From an uncultured Lewinella sp. (GTDB taxonomy: Bacteria > Bacteroidota > Bacteroidia > Chitinophagales > Saprospiraceae), in the NCBI GenBank assembly GCA_937949535.1, contig CALEDI010000328.1, forward strand, positions 1-35,520: 35,520 nucleotides of DNA. The letters run 5' to 3'. The notes beneath the pieces were generated by a model, which saw nothing but the letters and a program-made list of their open reading frames with translations, made no database searches and was not told where the DNA came from. Below are positions 7,066-15,451 of the stretch, one piece after another. Position 1 is the stretch's first letter, and each line of letters begins with the position of its first letter. The translations under genes were made by a program, and so were the position numbers.

Positions 7066-10000
7066 ATGTATAAGATCTTTCAACCCGCACGCCGGCTTTC
7101 GTTCCTTCTTCCCCTAATCTTTCTCTTTGGTTTTGTTGCGCAGGTGAACGGGCAAGCAACCACTGTATACACGGATGCTTGGCGCACGTACAAAAAAGCG
7201 GAAGCAGACTTTCAGGACAACCTCCTAGCGAAAGCACAGCGTCAATACGGCGAAGTGATTGATATGGTATTGCCCCTGCAGCAGCCCGAGGCCTTACTCC
7301 TACGCCAGAAAGCCGAACTGATGCAAGCCAAAATTGCCGTTCGGCTCGGTAAAGTAGAGGGAGAAAAACTCATCCTAGACTTCGTCCGCCGCTACCAACC
7401 AGACCCAATTGCGAACGATGCCCTGCTGGAAATCGCCAACTACTACTTCAACGACAACCAGCTCGACAAAGCGCTCGACTACTACAGCCGCGTCCCCGCA
7501 GAGCTCCTCACCACCGAGCAGCGCGCGGAGCTGAACTTCCGCCTCGGTTACACGAACTTCGTAAACAAAAAGTTCCCCGCAGCCAAGCGCTACTTCCAGT
7601 TCAGCAAAAGCAGCCAGGGCGAGTTCTACTACCCAACCAACTACTACTTGGGCATCATTTACTTCTTTGAAGGCAACTACGATGCTGCGGTGGGCCAATT
7701 CAAAATTGCCGAAAAATCCAATAAATACGACGACTACATCCCGTATTACCTCACCCAAATTTTCTTCGCCCAGCGCCGCTACGACGAACTGATTGCCTAC
7801 GCTGCGCCCATTCTTGCTTCCAAAACCCGGATCAAGAATAAAAAAGAAATGAGCCAGTTGCTTGGCCAGACTTACTTCGAGAAAGGCGACTACGCCCGCG
7901 CTCGTCCGCTACTAGAAGAATTTGCGCGCAACAACCGCAAAATCGAAGAAGAACAACTCTACCAACTTGGCTTCACGCAGTACAAACTGAACGACTTTGA
8001 GGCCGCCGGCAAGACCTTCCGCGAGCTGGCAGCACAGAACAGCCTAGTTGGGCAATCTGCCAGTTACTACCTAGGCAATGTGGAACTAAACCGGCGCAAC
8101 GGCAACGGCGCCCGGACCGCTTTCGGAACGGCCTCAAGGCTCAATTTCGACCCCGCCATCCAGCAGGAAGCACTCTTCAACTACGCCAAGCTGAGCTACG
8201 AACTCAACTACCCATCCGATGCCATCACGGCCATCCAGAGCATCGACCCCGGCAGCCAGTACTACCTACAAGGCCAAGAGTTGCTCGGCGATGTGTTCGC
8301 TACCACCGAAGACTATGAACGCACCCTGAACCTGCTGGAAAGACTCCCCAACCGTAGCCCTCGCCTCGAAGAATCTTACCAACGCGCAGCGTTCAGTAGA
8401 GGGCTTGAACTCTTAAATAGTGGCGATGACGCAGGTGCAAAGGTTCTTTTCGATAAAAGCCTCCAGCGGCCTGTAAGCCCCGTCTTCCGAGCCCAAGCAC
8501 TCTACTGGTTAGCAGACCTCGCCAACCGCCAAGAAGACTACCCCACCTCCATCAACCTCACCAACCAATTCCTGACGCTAGCCAGAGGGATGCAAAACCT
8601 ACCGCCCCAAAGTAGCGTCTACACCGGCAACTACCTCCAGGGCTACAACTACCTCAAGCAGAAAAACCCCGTCGCGTCCTTAGATTACTTCAAGGCCGCT
8701 GTAGAAGGCATTGAACGCAACCTCCCCTACATCACCGACGCCGACGTGCGCGAACGTGTGCTCGGAGACGCCGTACTGCGCGCCGGAGACGCACACTTCA
8801 GCCGCAACCAATACGACCAAGCCGCTCGGTACTACAACAGTGCCGTACAGCGCAAAAGCTCCGGCTACGTTTACGCCCTCTACCAAAAAGCCGTTATTGA
8901 AGGCCTCCGCAACCAGACCGCAAACAAAGTCCTGAGCCTAGAGCAGCTCGTAAGCCAATACCCCAAAAGCGAATACGCCGATGATGCCCTGTTTGAGCTC
9001 GCCGCAGCCTACCAAGAGCTAAACCGCCCACAGGAAGCCCTGCAACCTCTCCGGACCATCGTGAGCAACTACAAGCAAAACTCGCCGCTCGTCAATCAGA
9101 GTTTGCTCAACCTAGGCCTCATCAGTTTCAACCTCGGCAACCAAGAAGCCGCCGTCAACTACTACAAGCAAGTATTCAGCAACAACCCTACCGCCGAAGA
9201 ATCTGAACGCGCCAAGGAAAACCTACGCGAAATCTACGTAGACAAAATGGGCCGCCCAGACCTCTTCTTCCAGTTCTTCGAAACCCTTCCGGGCCAAGAA
9301 GTCAACGCCGATGGGCGCGAAGCGATCACCTTCCAAGCCGCCCGCTCTCAGTACGAAAACGGCAACTACGACCGCGCCCTATCTGCCCTGACCGACTACC
9401 TACGCCAGTACCCCAACACGCCAAACGCACTCGCCGCTACCTACTTCCGAGGAGACAGCTACGTTGCTACCCAACGATATGCGGAAGCACTAGCAGACTT
9501 CGACCGCGTTGCGGCCTCTGGCCCTAGCGGGTACTACCTCCCGGCCCTCAACAAAGGAAGCCTCATCGCTTACCGCCACGTAAAAGACTACAACCGCTCC
9601 TTCCGGCTATTCCAAGCGCTCGAAAATGCCGCCCCTTCAGATGATATCCGGATCGATGCCCAAGTAGGCGCAATGCAGTCTGCTTACCAACTCAACGACC
9701 AGCGCAGCGTAGAAGACTACGCCCGCAAAGTCGCCAACAACGGAGGTGCGTCCGCTACCCAACGCCTGATCTCCAACTTCTACATCGGTAAAATCGCCTA
9801 CGATCGCCGAGATTACCGCACCGCACTGCCTGCCCTAAACCAAGTCATCGCTAACTCTGATGATGAACGTACCGCCGAGGCCCGCTACCTACGCGCCAAC
9901 ATCGCCTATCTCAACAACGAACTCACCAAGGCCGTAGACCTCGCCCTGGAGGCCAACCGCGAAAGCTCCGGATACCCTTACTGGGTCGCTAAAACCGTGA

Positions 10001-10227
10001 TCGTTCTTTCCGACGCCCTGAAAGACCAAGGCGGAGACAACCTCTACAACGCCGAAGCAGCACTAGAAGCACTCCTCGAAAACTACAACGGAGACGCAGG
10101 CATCGTTGCCGAAGCCCAACAACGCCTTACCGTTGTTCGCAACCTCATCGCGGCAGGCAGCCGAATCAACAATTCCCCCGTAGACCCCAACCGCTTTGAA
10201 ATAGACAACGGAGGAGGACGAAAGTAG
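7066..10227 (+). CDS. Large exported tetratricopeptide-repeat protein
   Basis: The 1053-aa protein has a signal peptide (MYKIFQPARRLSFLLPLIFLFGF, ending near VNGQA). After it comes an almost unbroken array of TPR-like helical hairpins, for example DNQLDKALDYYSRVP, KFPAAKRYFQFSKSS, NQYDQAARYYNSAVQ, NQEAAVNYYKQVF and NYDRALSALTDYLRQYP. Spacing is about 34-37 residues and I estimate 20 or more units. Export suggests a periplasmic or outer-membrane-associated scaffold. The next gene, 104 bases downstream with no terminator between, encodes an outer-membrane barrel. This pairing suggests one complex. The tail NNSPVDPNRFEIDNGGGRK is unstructured. No catalytic domain is seen, so the precise job is unknown. 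Confidence 0.85.
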   Translation: MYKIFQPARRLSFLLPLIFLFGFVAQVNGQATTVYTDAWRTYKKAEADFQDNLLAKAQRQYGEVIDMVLPLQQPEALLLRQKAELMQAKIAVRLGKVEGEKLILDFVRRYQPDPIANDALLEIANYYFNDNQLDKALDYYSRVPAELLTTEQRAELNFRLGYTNFVNKKFPAAKRYFQFSKSSQGEFYYPTNYYLGIIYFFEGNYDAAVGQFKIAEKSNKYDDYIPYYLTQIFFAQRRYDELIAYAAPILASKTRIKNKKEMSQLLGQTYFEKGDYARARPLLEEFARNNRKIEEEQLYQLGFTQYKLNDFEAAGKTFRELAAQNSLVGQSASYYLGNVELNRRNGNGARTAFGTASRLNFDPAIQQEALFNYAKLSYELNYPSDAITAIQSIDPGSQYYLQGQELLGDVFATTEDYERTLNLLERLPNRSPRLEESYQRAAFSRGLELLNSGDDAGAKVLFDKSLQRPVSPVFRAQALYWLADLANRQEDYPTSINLTNQFLTLARGMQNLPPQSSVYTGNYLQGYNYLKQKNPVASLDYFKAAVEGIERNLPYITDADVRERVLGDAVLRAGDAHFSRNQYDQAARYYNSAVQRKSSGYVYALYQKAVIEGLRNQTANKVLSLEQLVSQYPKSEYADDALFELAAAYQELNRPQEALQPLRTIVSNYKQNSPLVNQSLLNLGLISFNLGNQEAAVNYYKQVFSNNPTAEESERAKENLREIYVDKMGRPDLFFQFFETLPGQEVNADGREAITFQAARSQYENGNYDRALSALTDYLRQYPNTPNALAATYFRGDSYVATQRYAEALADFDRVAASGPSGYYLPALNKGSLIAYRHVKDYNRSFRLFQALENAAPSDDIRIDAQVGAMQSAYQLNDQRSVEDYARKVANNGGASATQRLISNFYIGKIAYDRRDYRTALPALNQVIANSDDERTAEARYLRANIAYLNNELTKAVDLALEANRESSGYPYWVAKTVIVLSDALKDQGGDNLYNAEAALEALLENYNGDAGIVAEAQQRLTVVRNLIAAGSRINNSPVDPNRFEIDNGGGRK
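8420..8443 (+). repeat. Dispersed 20-mer motif, copy 3 (inside the TPR gene)
   Basis: TGGCGATGACGCAGGTGCAA is followed by AGG, encoding part of GDDAGAKV. Only the outer parts of the consensus are kept, so this is a weaker copy. Confidence 0.45.
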
Positions 10228-10331
10228 GCGTTGAAGGAGCTACTCAAACAACCTCTTCGTTGGCCAGCTCCCTAAACCCCTGATGTACCAACTTCTATTT
10301 TCTAGTTCTCTAGCCTTCTAATTTATATTCA

Positions 10332-11969
10332 ATGTTCAGCAAATATCTTCTTCTCTGCGGTCTGTTTTTCACCGCCACCACTACCCTACTCGCCCAAACT
10401 GATCTGGACGACAATGAGGTAACCGTAGTCTCCAACTTCGAGGCACGGCTAAAGGAGGCCACCCGCGTAAAGGTGGTAGGCGTAAAACCACCAGCAGACA
10501 CCTCTCGCCGCCGACAGCAGTACTCCGTCGTTGACCGCCCAATCGCCATCGAATATCCCGCTCCAGTAATTCGCCCAAGGGGCGTATCCCGCAAAAAAGC
10601 AGAGCCCGGCAAAAACGGGTACATCGGCATCGGTGCTGGCTTCCCCGGAGCATTGTACGGAGACCTCAGCTATGACCTAAGTGCTGTAGAAAACGCAGAA
10701 CTAGGCATCTACGCCAACCACTTCAGCTTCAACAACAACGGAAACGTAGAAAACCAAAAATCTAGCGACACCCGCTTCGGCGTTGGCGGAACCTACCTCT
10801 TCGATCAAGGCTTTGCCGTTAGCGGAGCAGCAGACTTTACCGCCCAAAGCCGCTACTACTATGGCTACAACTTCCCCGAATCATCAACGGACTCCGTACC
10901 AAGTTTCACCGACGACCAGGTCCGCCAACGCTTCAACATCACCGACATCAGCGCCGACATCTTCAACGGCGTACGTACCGCAGCAGACTTAGACTATAAA
11001 GCAGGTGTTTCCCTTTACCTAATGGACGGAGACCCCGCCGTCCGGGAGTCCAACATCGACATCAATGTACAAGCCACCAAATGGATTTCCGACAAACAAC
11101 CCCTCGACATTAAGCTGCGGGCCGACTTCACCACCTACAAAGACACCAGTAGCCAAAAGCTCAACAACGTATACTTAAGCCCAAGCTACACCACCGCCAT
11201 CGCTGGCCGCTACCGCCTCAAAATCGGGGTAAACCTGACCAGCCAAGACGACGACTTCGACATCTTCCCCGACGTGAGCCTCAACGCGCCCATCATCGAC
11301 GGTTTGCTGTCCGCTTTTGTTGGTGCTGAAGGCAGCATCCAGAAAAACACCCTCCGTACCCTGAGCGAGTACAACCCTTGGGTTCGCCCACGGTTGCGGG
11401 TACGCACCTCGGAGTACCTCCGGTTTTACGGCGGTGTAGAGGGCACTTTCTCTGGCGTAGCTTACCGCGCAGAAGCCAGCTACAAAAACCTCGACAACCT
11501 AGCGACCTTCCAGCTAGACCGTAGCAGTGCCATCCCCCAATTCCAAATCACTTACGACGACGGAAGCATCTTCACCCTCCAAGCCTCCGGAACCATGGAG
11601 CCGATCAAGAACCTCAAAGTAAACGCCTCCGTTGCGCAGCGTGTGTACAACTTAGAAAATCAAGAAAAAGCTTGGCATCTCCCCAGTTTCAGCCTCAACG
11701 CTGGCGCAGACTACAAACTGGAGAAACAAAACGTAACTTTCGGCGCAGACCTCTACCTAGAAAACGGCCTCCCCTACCAAGACGCCGCCGGTGAGGCCCA
11801 AACCCTCTCTCCACTCATTGACCTCAACCTGAACGGAGAGTACGGCTTTAGCGAAAACTTCAGCGCATGGCTAAAGGTCAACAACCTGCTCGGCAACAAC
11901 CGGGAACGGTTCGTGCAGTACCCAACCATCGGGCTCAATCTGCTGGTGGGCGTTTCGGCGAAGTTCTAG
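10332..11969 (+). CDS. Outer-membrane beta-barrel protein, TonB-receptor-like, without plug domain
   Basis: The 545-aa protein has a signal peptide (MFSKYLLLCGLFFTATTTLLAQ). A 70-residue periplasmic-type linker (ARLKEATRVKVVGVKPPAD, then IEYPAPVIRP) leads to a C-terminal half of alternating amphipathic strands with aromatic girdles. It ends in F (LLVGVSAKF), as outer-membrane barrels do. The segment FSAWLKVNNLLGNNRERF resembles the last strands of TonB-dependent receptors. I see no plug or carboxypeptidase-regulatory domain. It follows the TPR gene, very likely in the same operon, so the TPR protein may be its periplasmic partner. The substrate is unknown. Confidence 0.75.
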   Translation: MFSKYLLLCGLFFTATTTLLAQTDLDDNEVTVVSNFEARLKEATRVKVVGVKPPADTSRRRQQYSVVDRPIAIEYPAPVIRPRGVSRKKAEPGKNGYIGIGAGFPGALYGDLSYDLSAVENAELGIYANHFSFNNNGNVENQKSSDTRFGVGGTYLFDQGFAVSGAADFTAQSRYYYGYNFPESSTDSVPSFTDDQVRQRFNITDISADIFNGVRTAADLDYKAGVSLYLMDGDPAVRESNIDINVQATKWISDKQPLDIKLRADFTTYKDTSSQKLNNVYLSPSYTTAIAGRYRLKIGVNLTSQDDDFDIFPDVSLNAPIIDGLLSAFVGAEGSIQKNTLRTLSEYNPWVRPRLRVRTSEYLRFYGGVEGTFSGVAYRAEASYKNLDNLATFQLDRSSAIPQFQITYDDGSIFTLQASGTMEPIKNLKVNASVAQRVYNLENQEKAWHLPSFSLNAGADYKLEKQNVTFGADLYLENGLPYQDAAGEAQTLSPLIDLNLNGEYGFSENFSAWLKVNNLLGNNRERFVQYPTIGLNLLVGVSAKF

Positions 11970-11990
11970 CCAAATCTCCCCAACAAGCCA

Positions 11991-11998
11991 TAACTTGC
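11991..11998 (+). promoter_or_regulatory. -7-like box directly before the ltaE start
   Basis: TAACTTGC is followed by CCCC and the ATG at 12003. The short distance would make the mRNA nearly leaderless. Confidence 0.35.
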
Positions 11999-12002
11999 CC
12001 CC

Positions 12003-13022
12003 ATGCAAGTAAACCTGACCTCCGATACCGCTACCAAGCCGACCCCAGCAATGCTAAAGGCGATGTTCGCCGCCGAAGTAGGCGACGATGTCTTCCGCCA
12101 AGACCCTACCGTAAACGAGCTTGAGGCAACTGCCGCAGCGCGCTTCGGGATGGAAGCGGCGTTGTATTGCCCCTCCGGAACCATGACCAACCAGCTGGCC
12201 ATCAAGTGCCATACCCAAGCACTAGACGAGGTGCTCTGCGAGGAAAAAAGCCACATTTACCAATACGAAGGTGCGGTATACAGCATGTTCTCCAGCGTTG
12301 GTGTTAACCTGATTCGTGGTGAGCGGGGGAAAATCCTTCCGGGGCAAGTGACGGCAGCGGTAAAGCCGCGCTACGACTGGCTACCGATCAGTCGCCTACT
12401 GGTCATCGAGAACACCTGCAATAAAGGCGGTGGATCGGTTTATACTATTCAGGAGGCGCGGACGCTGGTGCAAGAGGCCAAATCCTCCGGTTTAGCAGTG
12501 CACCTAGACGGCGCTCGCCTGTTCAATGCGCTGGTAGAAACCAAAGAAAGCCCCACGGAATGGGGCCAACTGTTCGATACCATCAGCATCTGTTTAAGCA
12601 AAGGCCTTGGTGCGCCGGTGGGCAGCCTTCTCCTCGGCCCAGCAGAGCTCATCGCTCGTGCCCGCCGCTACCGCAAAGTCATCGGCGGAGGTATGCGCCA
12701 AGCGGGTTACCTCGCCGCCGCAGGCCTCTACGCCCTCAACCACCACGTAGACCGCCTAGCAGAAGACAACGCCCGCGCCCGAAGACTGGCCGCAGCACTC
12801 GCTCCCCTACCCTTCGTCGCATCCGTAGAAAAGACCGAGACCAACATCTGCATCTTCCACCTCGCCGCAGACCTCATGGCGGCCGACTTCCTCGAAACCC
12901 TCGCCAGCCACGGCATTCAAGCCGTGCCCTTCGGCCCCCAGACGGTGCGCTTCACCACCCACCTCGGCGTTACGGATGAAATGATCGACTATGTCATCAA
13001 TACCTGCTCGTCTCTATCCTAA
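12003..13022 (+). CDS. ltaE: Low-specificity L-threonine aldolase (beta-eliminating lyase family)
   Basis: This 339-aa PLP enzyme of fold type I cleaves L-threonine or L-allo-threonine to glycine and acetaldehyde. Family landmarks are NLTSDTATKPTPAM at the N-terminus, GDDVFRQDPTVNELE, CPSGTMTNQLA, the His-rich EKSHIYQYEGA, ENTCNKGGGSVY, HLDGARLFNA (PLP-binding Asp) and CLSKGLGAPVGS with PLP lysine K200. Then comes GGGMRQAGYLAAAGLYAL. All catalytic parts are present. Its stop overlaps the stop of the convergent EAD11-like gene by three bases. The start is clear because MQVNLTSDT aligns with family N-termini. Confidence 0.95.
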   Translation: MQVNLTSDTATKPTPAMLKAMFAAEVGDDVFRQDPTVNELEATAAARFGMEAALYCPSGTMTNQLAIKCHTQALDEVLCEEKSHIYQYEGAVYSMFSSVGVNLIRGERGKILPGQVTAAVKPRYDWLPISRLLVIENTCNKGGGSVYTIQEARTLVQEAKSSGLAVHLDGARLFNALVETKESPTEWGQLFDTISICLSKGLGAPVGSLLLGPAELIARARRYRKVIGGGMRQAGYLAAAGLYALNHHVDRLAEDNARARRLAAALAPLPFVASVEKTETNICIFHLAADLMAADFLETLASHGIQAVPFGPQTVRFTTHLGVTDEMIDYVINTCSSLS

Positions 13023-13708
13023 GCAAGGTAACTGAACAGCAGGTTTAGCTTACTCGCATGCCGCCCAAAGTCCATCATCGTTGTTGGGGAAGCACTGTCT
13101 ACCACAACCTGTACCCAAGTACGGCCGCGCACGGTAGGCTTTACCCAAACCTCTATGACTTCGCCAAACTTCCCGGAAGAACTCGGTGCGAGAGAGGCCG
13201 AGATTCGTCCGGCAGGCCGGTCGGCCTTTTCCATCGTCATGCCCGCTTTTTTGAGGGCTTGGGTCACCTGATGAAAAGCCGCGCCGTAGGTCTTCACCAA
13301 CTCTATACTCCGTTCTTTCTTAGACGGAGAGCCTTTATAAACGACCTCCCCTTTGAAGCCCATCGCTTCTTCGGGCTTGGGCTGAACTTCTTTTTCCGGA
13401 GCGGGGGCTAGTTTGAATTTCTCTACTGGCTTTGCTTCGGCTGCATCTGCTTTCTTTTGCGGTTGGTGCTCTTGTACGACATCCCGTAGCCCGCCGGATA
13501 TCCGGCTACGCACACGAGAGATGTCTTCCTTGTTCAGTGTGCCTAGGTCAATGCGTTCACTTAATTCTCGGAGTCGTTTTTCCAATTGGGAGATACGGCT
13601 CAGGTCTGGATGGTCAGGCGCGACCAGCTCTTTCAATTGGTCAATCGCTTCTTGCAGTTGCTCGGCGGCAATGAGGCTTAGTAGTGTCCGTTTTTCTGTT
13701 TTGTTCAT
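13019..13708 (-). CDS. EAD11-like domain fused to an unknown C-terminal domain
   Basis: The protein is 229 aa. Residues 5-75 (LLSLIAAEQLQEAIDQLKEL, ISQLEKRLRELSER, LGTLNKEDISRVRSRI) match the pattern of effector-associated domain 11. That helical death-like adaptor is known from bipartite conflict and immunity proteins. Residues 80-115 are a Lys/Pro/Glu linker. Residues 116-229 (VVYKGSPSKKERSIEL, FHQVTQALKKAGMTME, GRISASL, VIEVWVKPTVRG, TWVQVVVDS) form a compact alpha/beta domain. It looks like the BamC or TBP-like repeats that sense or bind, but I do not recognise it. There is no protease, NTPase or nuclease partner next door. The EAD call is by eye. Confidence 0.6.
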   Translation of the reverse strand: MNKTEKRTLLSLIAAEQLQEAIDQLKELVAPDHPDLSRISQLEKRLRELSERIDLGTLNKEDISRVRSRISGGLRDVVQEHQPQKKADAAEAKPVEKFKLAPAPEKEVQPKPEEAMGFKGEVVYKGSPSKKERSIELVKTYGAAFHQVTQALKKAGMTMEKADRPAGRISASLAPSSSGKFGEVIEVWVKPTVRGRTWVQVVVDSASPTTMMDFGRHASKLNLLFSYLA

Positions 13709-13730
13709 GGTATTTAAATGGCACTTGCCC

Positions 13731-13738
13731 TCAAGGTA
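13731..13738 (-). promoter_or_regulatory. Weak -7 box for the EAD11-like gene
   Basis: On the minus strand TACCTTGA lies 22 bases before the ATG at 13708. It is a partial match to TAnnTTTG. Confidence 0.3.
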
Positions 13739-13834
13739 GCAAGAATTCGATAAAGGCTTTTACGAACTTTGGGCGATAACGCTGGTGCAATGATCGTTCA
13801 AAGGAGCAAATGTCATAAGCCCTAAAATAAGCAT

Positions 13835-13862
13835 CGGCCCGTTACAGTGAAGTAACGAGCCG
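13835..13862 (-). terminator. Hairpin after the low-complexity secreted protein gene
   Basis: CGGC/GCCG and CGTTAC/GTAACG stems around a six-base loop, with one mismatch. On the minus strand it is followed by ATGCTTATTTTA, a weak T-rich tail. Confidence 0.4.
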
Positions 13863-13919
13863 AAAACTCTAAAGAGGAATGACTTAAATGTAAATGGGAT
13901 AATTCTTTGTTTAGCGGTC

Positions 13920-14525
13920 TTATTGGTTGCGGCGGCTAGCAGAGGCTTTAGCCTTGTCTGCTTTCTTAGCGCGGCGGCTGGAAGAGCTGTATACCTCGTC
14001 GTAAGCATCAGTGCTGCTGTTGGCGCGGCGGCTGCGGGTTGCGCGGCGGTCATCTCCACCTTGTTGGGTACGAACGCGGGTGGTCGTGTTGCCATTGGAA
14101 GTGCTTGGGCGAGTACGGGTTCCTACGTTGGTTCCACGGCCAGTGCTGCCAAAGATTTGGCCAAAGCTGCCGCCAGTACGGCGAGTGCTCTGCGCGCTAC
14201 CGTTGCTGGTACGTGCGTTACCGCCCGGGGGGCAGTAGTTCGGGTCGTTGTTGCGCTGGCGAGGCGTAGTGTTGGTACGCGGGCGCGGAGTAGTATTGGT
14301 ACGTGTCCGAGTAGTACCACGGTTAGAAGCTGAAGGGCGCGTAGAGGTTCCACGGTTAGAGGCCGATGTACGGGTAGTACGGGTTGCGGTACTTTGTGTT
14401 GGAGTTGTTGTAGCGGTACTTGTCTCGCTCGTAGTAGGGTTGTTTGGCCGCTGAGCTTGAGCTGTAGGCGAAAACAAAACGGCAAAAAGGACGAGTGCGA
14501 AAGTAAATAGGATTGACTGTTTCAT
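13920..14525 (-). CDS. Exported Thr/Arg/Ser/Asn-rich low-complexity basic protein
   Basis: The 201-aa protein has a clear signal peptide (MKQSILFTFALVLFAVLFSPTAQA). The remainder is repetitive: SASNRGT repeats, TRTNTTPRPRTNTTPRQR, and a GGSFGQIFGSTGRG patch near the middle. The C-terminus is very basic (SSSSRRAKKADKAKASASRRNQ). There is one cysteine (NYCPPGG) and no fold I recognise. Export and strong positive charge suggest binding to polyanions such as surface polysaccharide, extracellular DNA or teichoic-like polymers, but this is inference only. A TACTTGC box lies at 14551-14557 (minus), about 25 bases before the ATG. Confidence 0.65.
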   Translation of the reverse strand: MKQSILFTFALVLFAVLFSPTAQAQRPNNPTTSETSTATTTPTQSTATRTTRTSASNRGTSTRPSASNRGTTRTRTNTTPRPRTNTTPRQRNNDPNYCPPGGNARTSNGSAQSTRRTGGSFGQIFGSTGRGTNVGTRTRPSTSNGNTTTRVRTQQGGDDRRATRSRRANSSTDAYDEVYSSSSRRAKKADKAKASASRRNQ

Positions 14526-14675
14526 AACTGTTGCATTGTTTATTATGACTGCAAGTACGGGCCTTCAAGCCTCTTCCACCAACTTATCAGGTTCGTTTAA
14601 CCCGCTTTTGACTTTTACGAAGCCATTTCATACCAAACCGTTAACGTCCTCAAAATCTGTTAACATGAGCCATAA

Positions 14676-15284
14676 TTACTGAATCTCGGCCCCAGCGGTC
14701 CGCATTTCCTCAATGGCACCTTCCACATCTCCCGGAGCCATTTCTACGCCGCGCGTAGCATACCTTAATAAGGTAGTCTTGAAACCTTCGGAGAGGGCGT
14801 CTAGAACGGTGAACTTCACGCAGTAGTCTGTCGCAACGCCAAGTACGTGTACTTCCTCGATGCCTTGCTCCTTCAGCCATTCGGCCATCCCGGTAGATTT
14901 CCGGTGGCCGTTGTCGTAGAAGCCGCTGTAGCTGTCTACTTCTGGGTCTGTCCCTTTGGGAAAGACCTTTGTTATGCTTTCGGTGTCTAGGCCAGCGACG
15001 AACTCTGCTCCCCAGGTTTCCTGAACGCAGTGAATGGGCCAAAGTATTTGCTGCAACCCGTGGAGGTCAATTACCTGCCCCGGTTTCCGCCAAGGGTGGT
15101 TGGCGGCAAACGACCCGTGGTTGGCAGGGTGCCAGTCTTGTGTAGCCACAATGGTCTGGTAGTCTTTCATCAGGTTATTAGCCATAGGGATGATTTCATC
15201 CGCCTCCCCAACGGGCAACATTCCGGTAGGCATAAAGTCTACTTGGAGGTCTACGAGAATGAGGGCAATGTTAGAAGCTTGCAT
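14676..15284 (-). CDS. pncA: Nicotinamidase / pyrazinamidase
   Basis: This 202-aa isochorismatase-fold enzyme hydrolyses nicotinamide to nicotinate for NAD salvage. The triad is present: D12 in LILVDLQVDF, K110 in VFPKGTD, and nucleophile C155 in VATDYCVKFT. Metal ligands D50 and H52 (QDWHPANHGSF) and H85 (WPIHCVQ) are also visible. SYSGFYDN is typical of the family. The start at ATG 15284 follows a perfect -7 box. No other NAD salvage gene is adjacent. Confidence 0.95.
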   Translation of the reverse strand: MQASNIALILVDLQVDFMPTGMLPVGEADEIIPMANNLMKDYQTIVATQDWHPANHGSFAANHPWRKPGQVIDLHGLQQILWPIHCVQETWGAEFVAGLDTESITKVFPKGTDPEVDSYSGFYDNGHRKSTGMAEWLKEQGIEEVHVLGVATDYCVKFTVLDALSEGFKTTLLRYATRGVEMAPGDVEGAIEEMRTAGAEIQ

Positions 15285-15307
15285 TTACACTTAGTTTAAA
15301 CCTAAAG

Positions 15308-15315
15308 CAAAGATA
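15308..15315 (-). promoter_or_regulatory. Perfect -7 promoter box for pncA
   Basis: On the minus strand TATCTTTG lies 23 bases before the ATG at 15284. I see no clear -33 TTTG. Confidence 0.6.
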
Positions 15316-15451
15316 CGAATTAATCGCCAATAAGATGTTAACGGGGATTAGGCAGCCGAACAATTAAGGTTCGGTTCGGATTAGTGGGGTGTTAAACTTC
15401 TACACTTTAGATCCGTCTCAAAAAAGATTACTTACTAGACTCCCCAGCCAA

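Noticed and set aside
13923-14454. Several plus- and minus-strand ORFs overlapping the low-complexity secreted protein
   Set aside because: The only frame with a signal peptide and a promoter-like box is 13920-14525 (-). The others are products of its repetitive composition.
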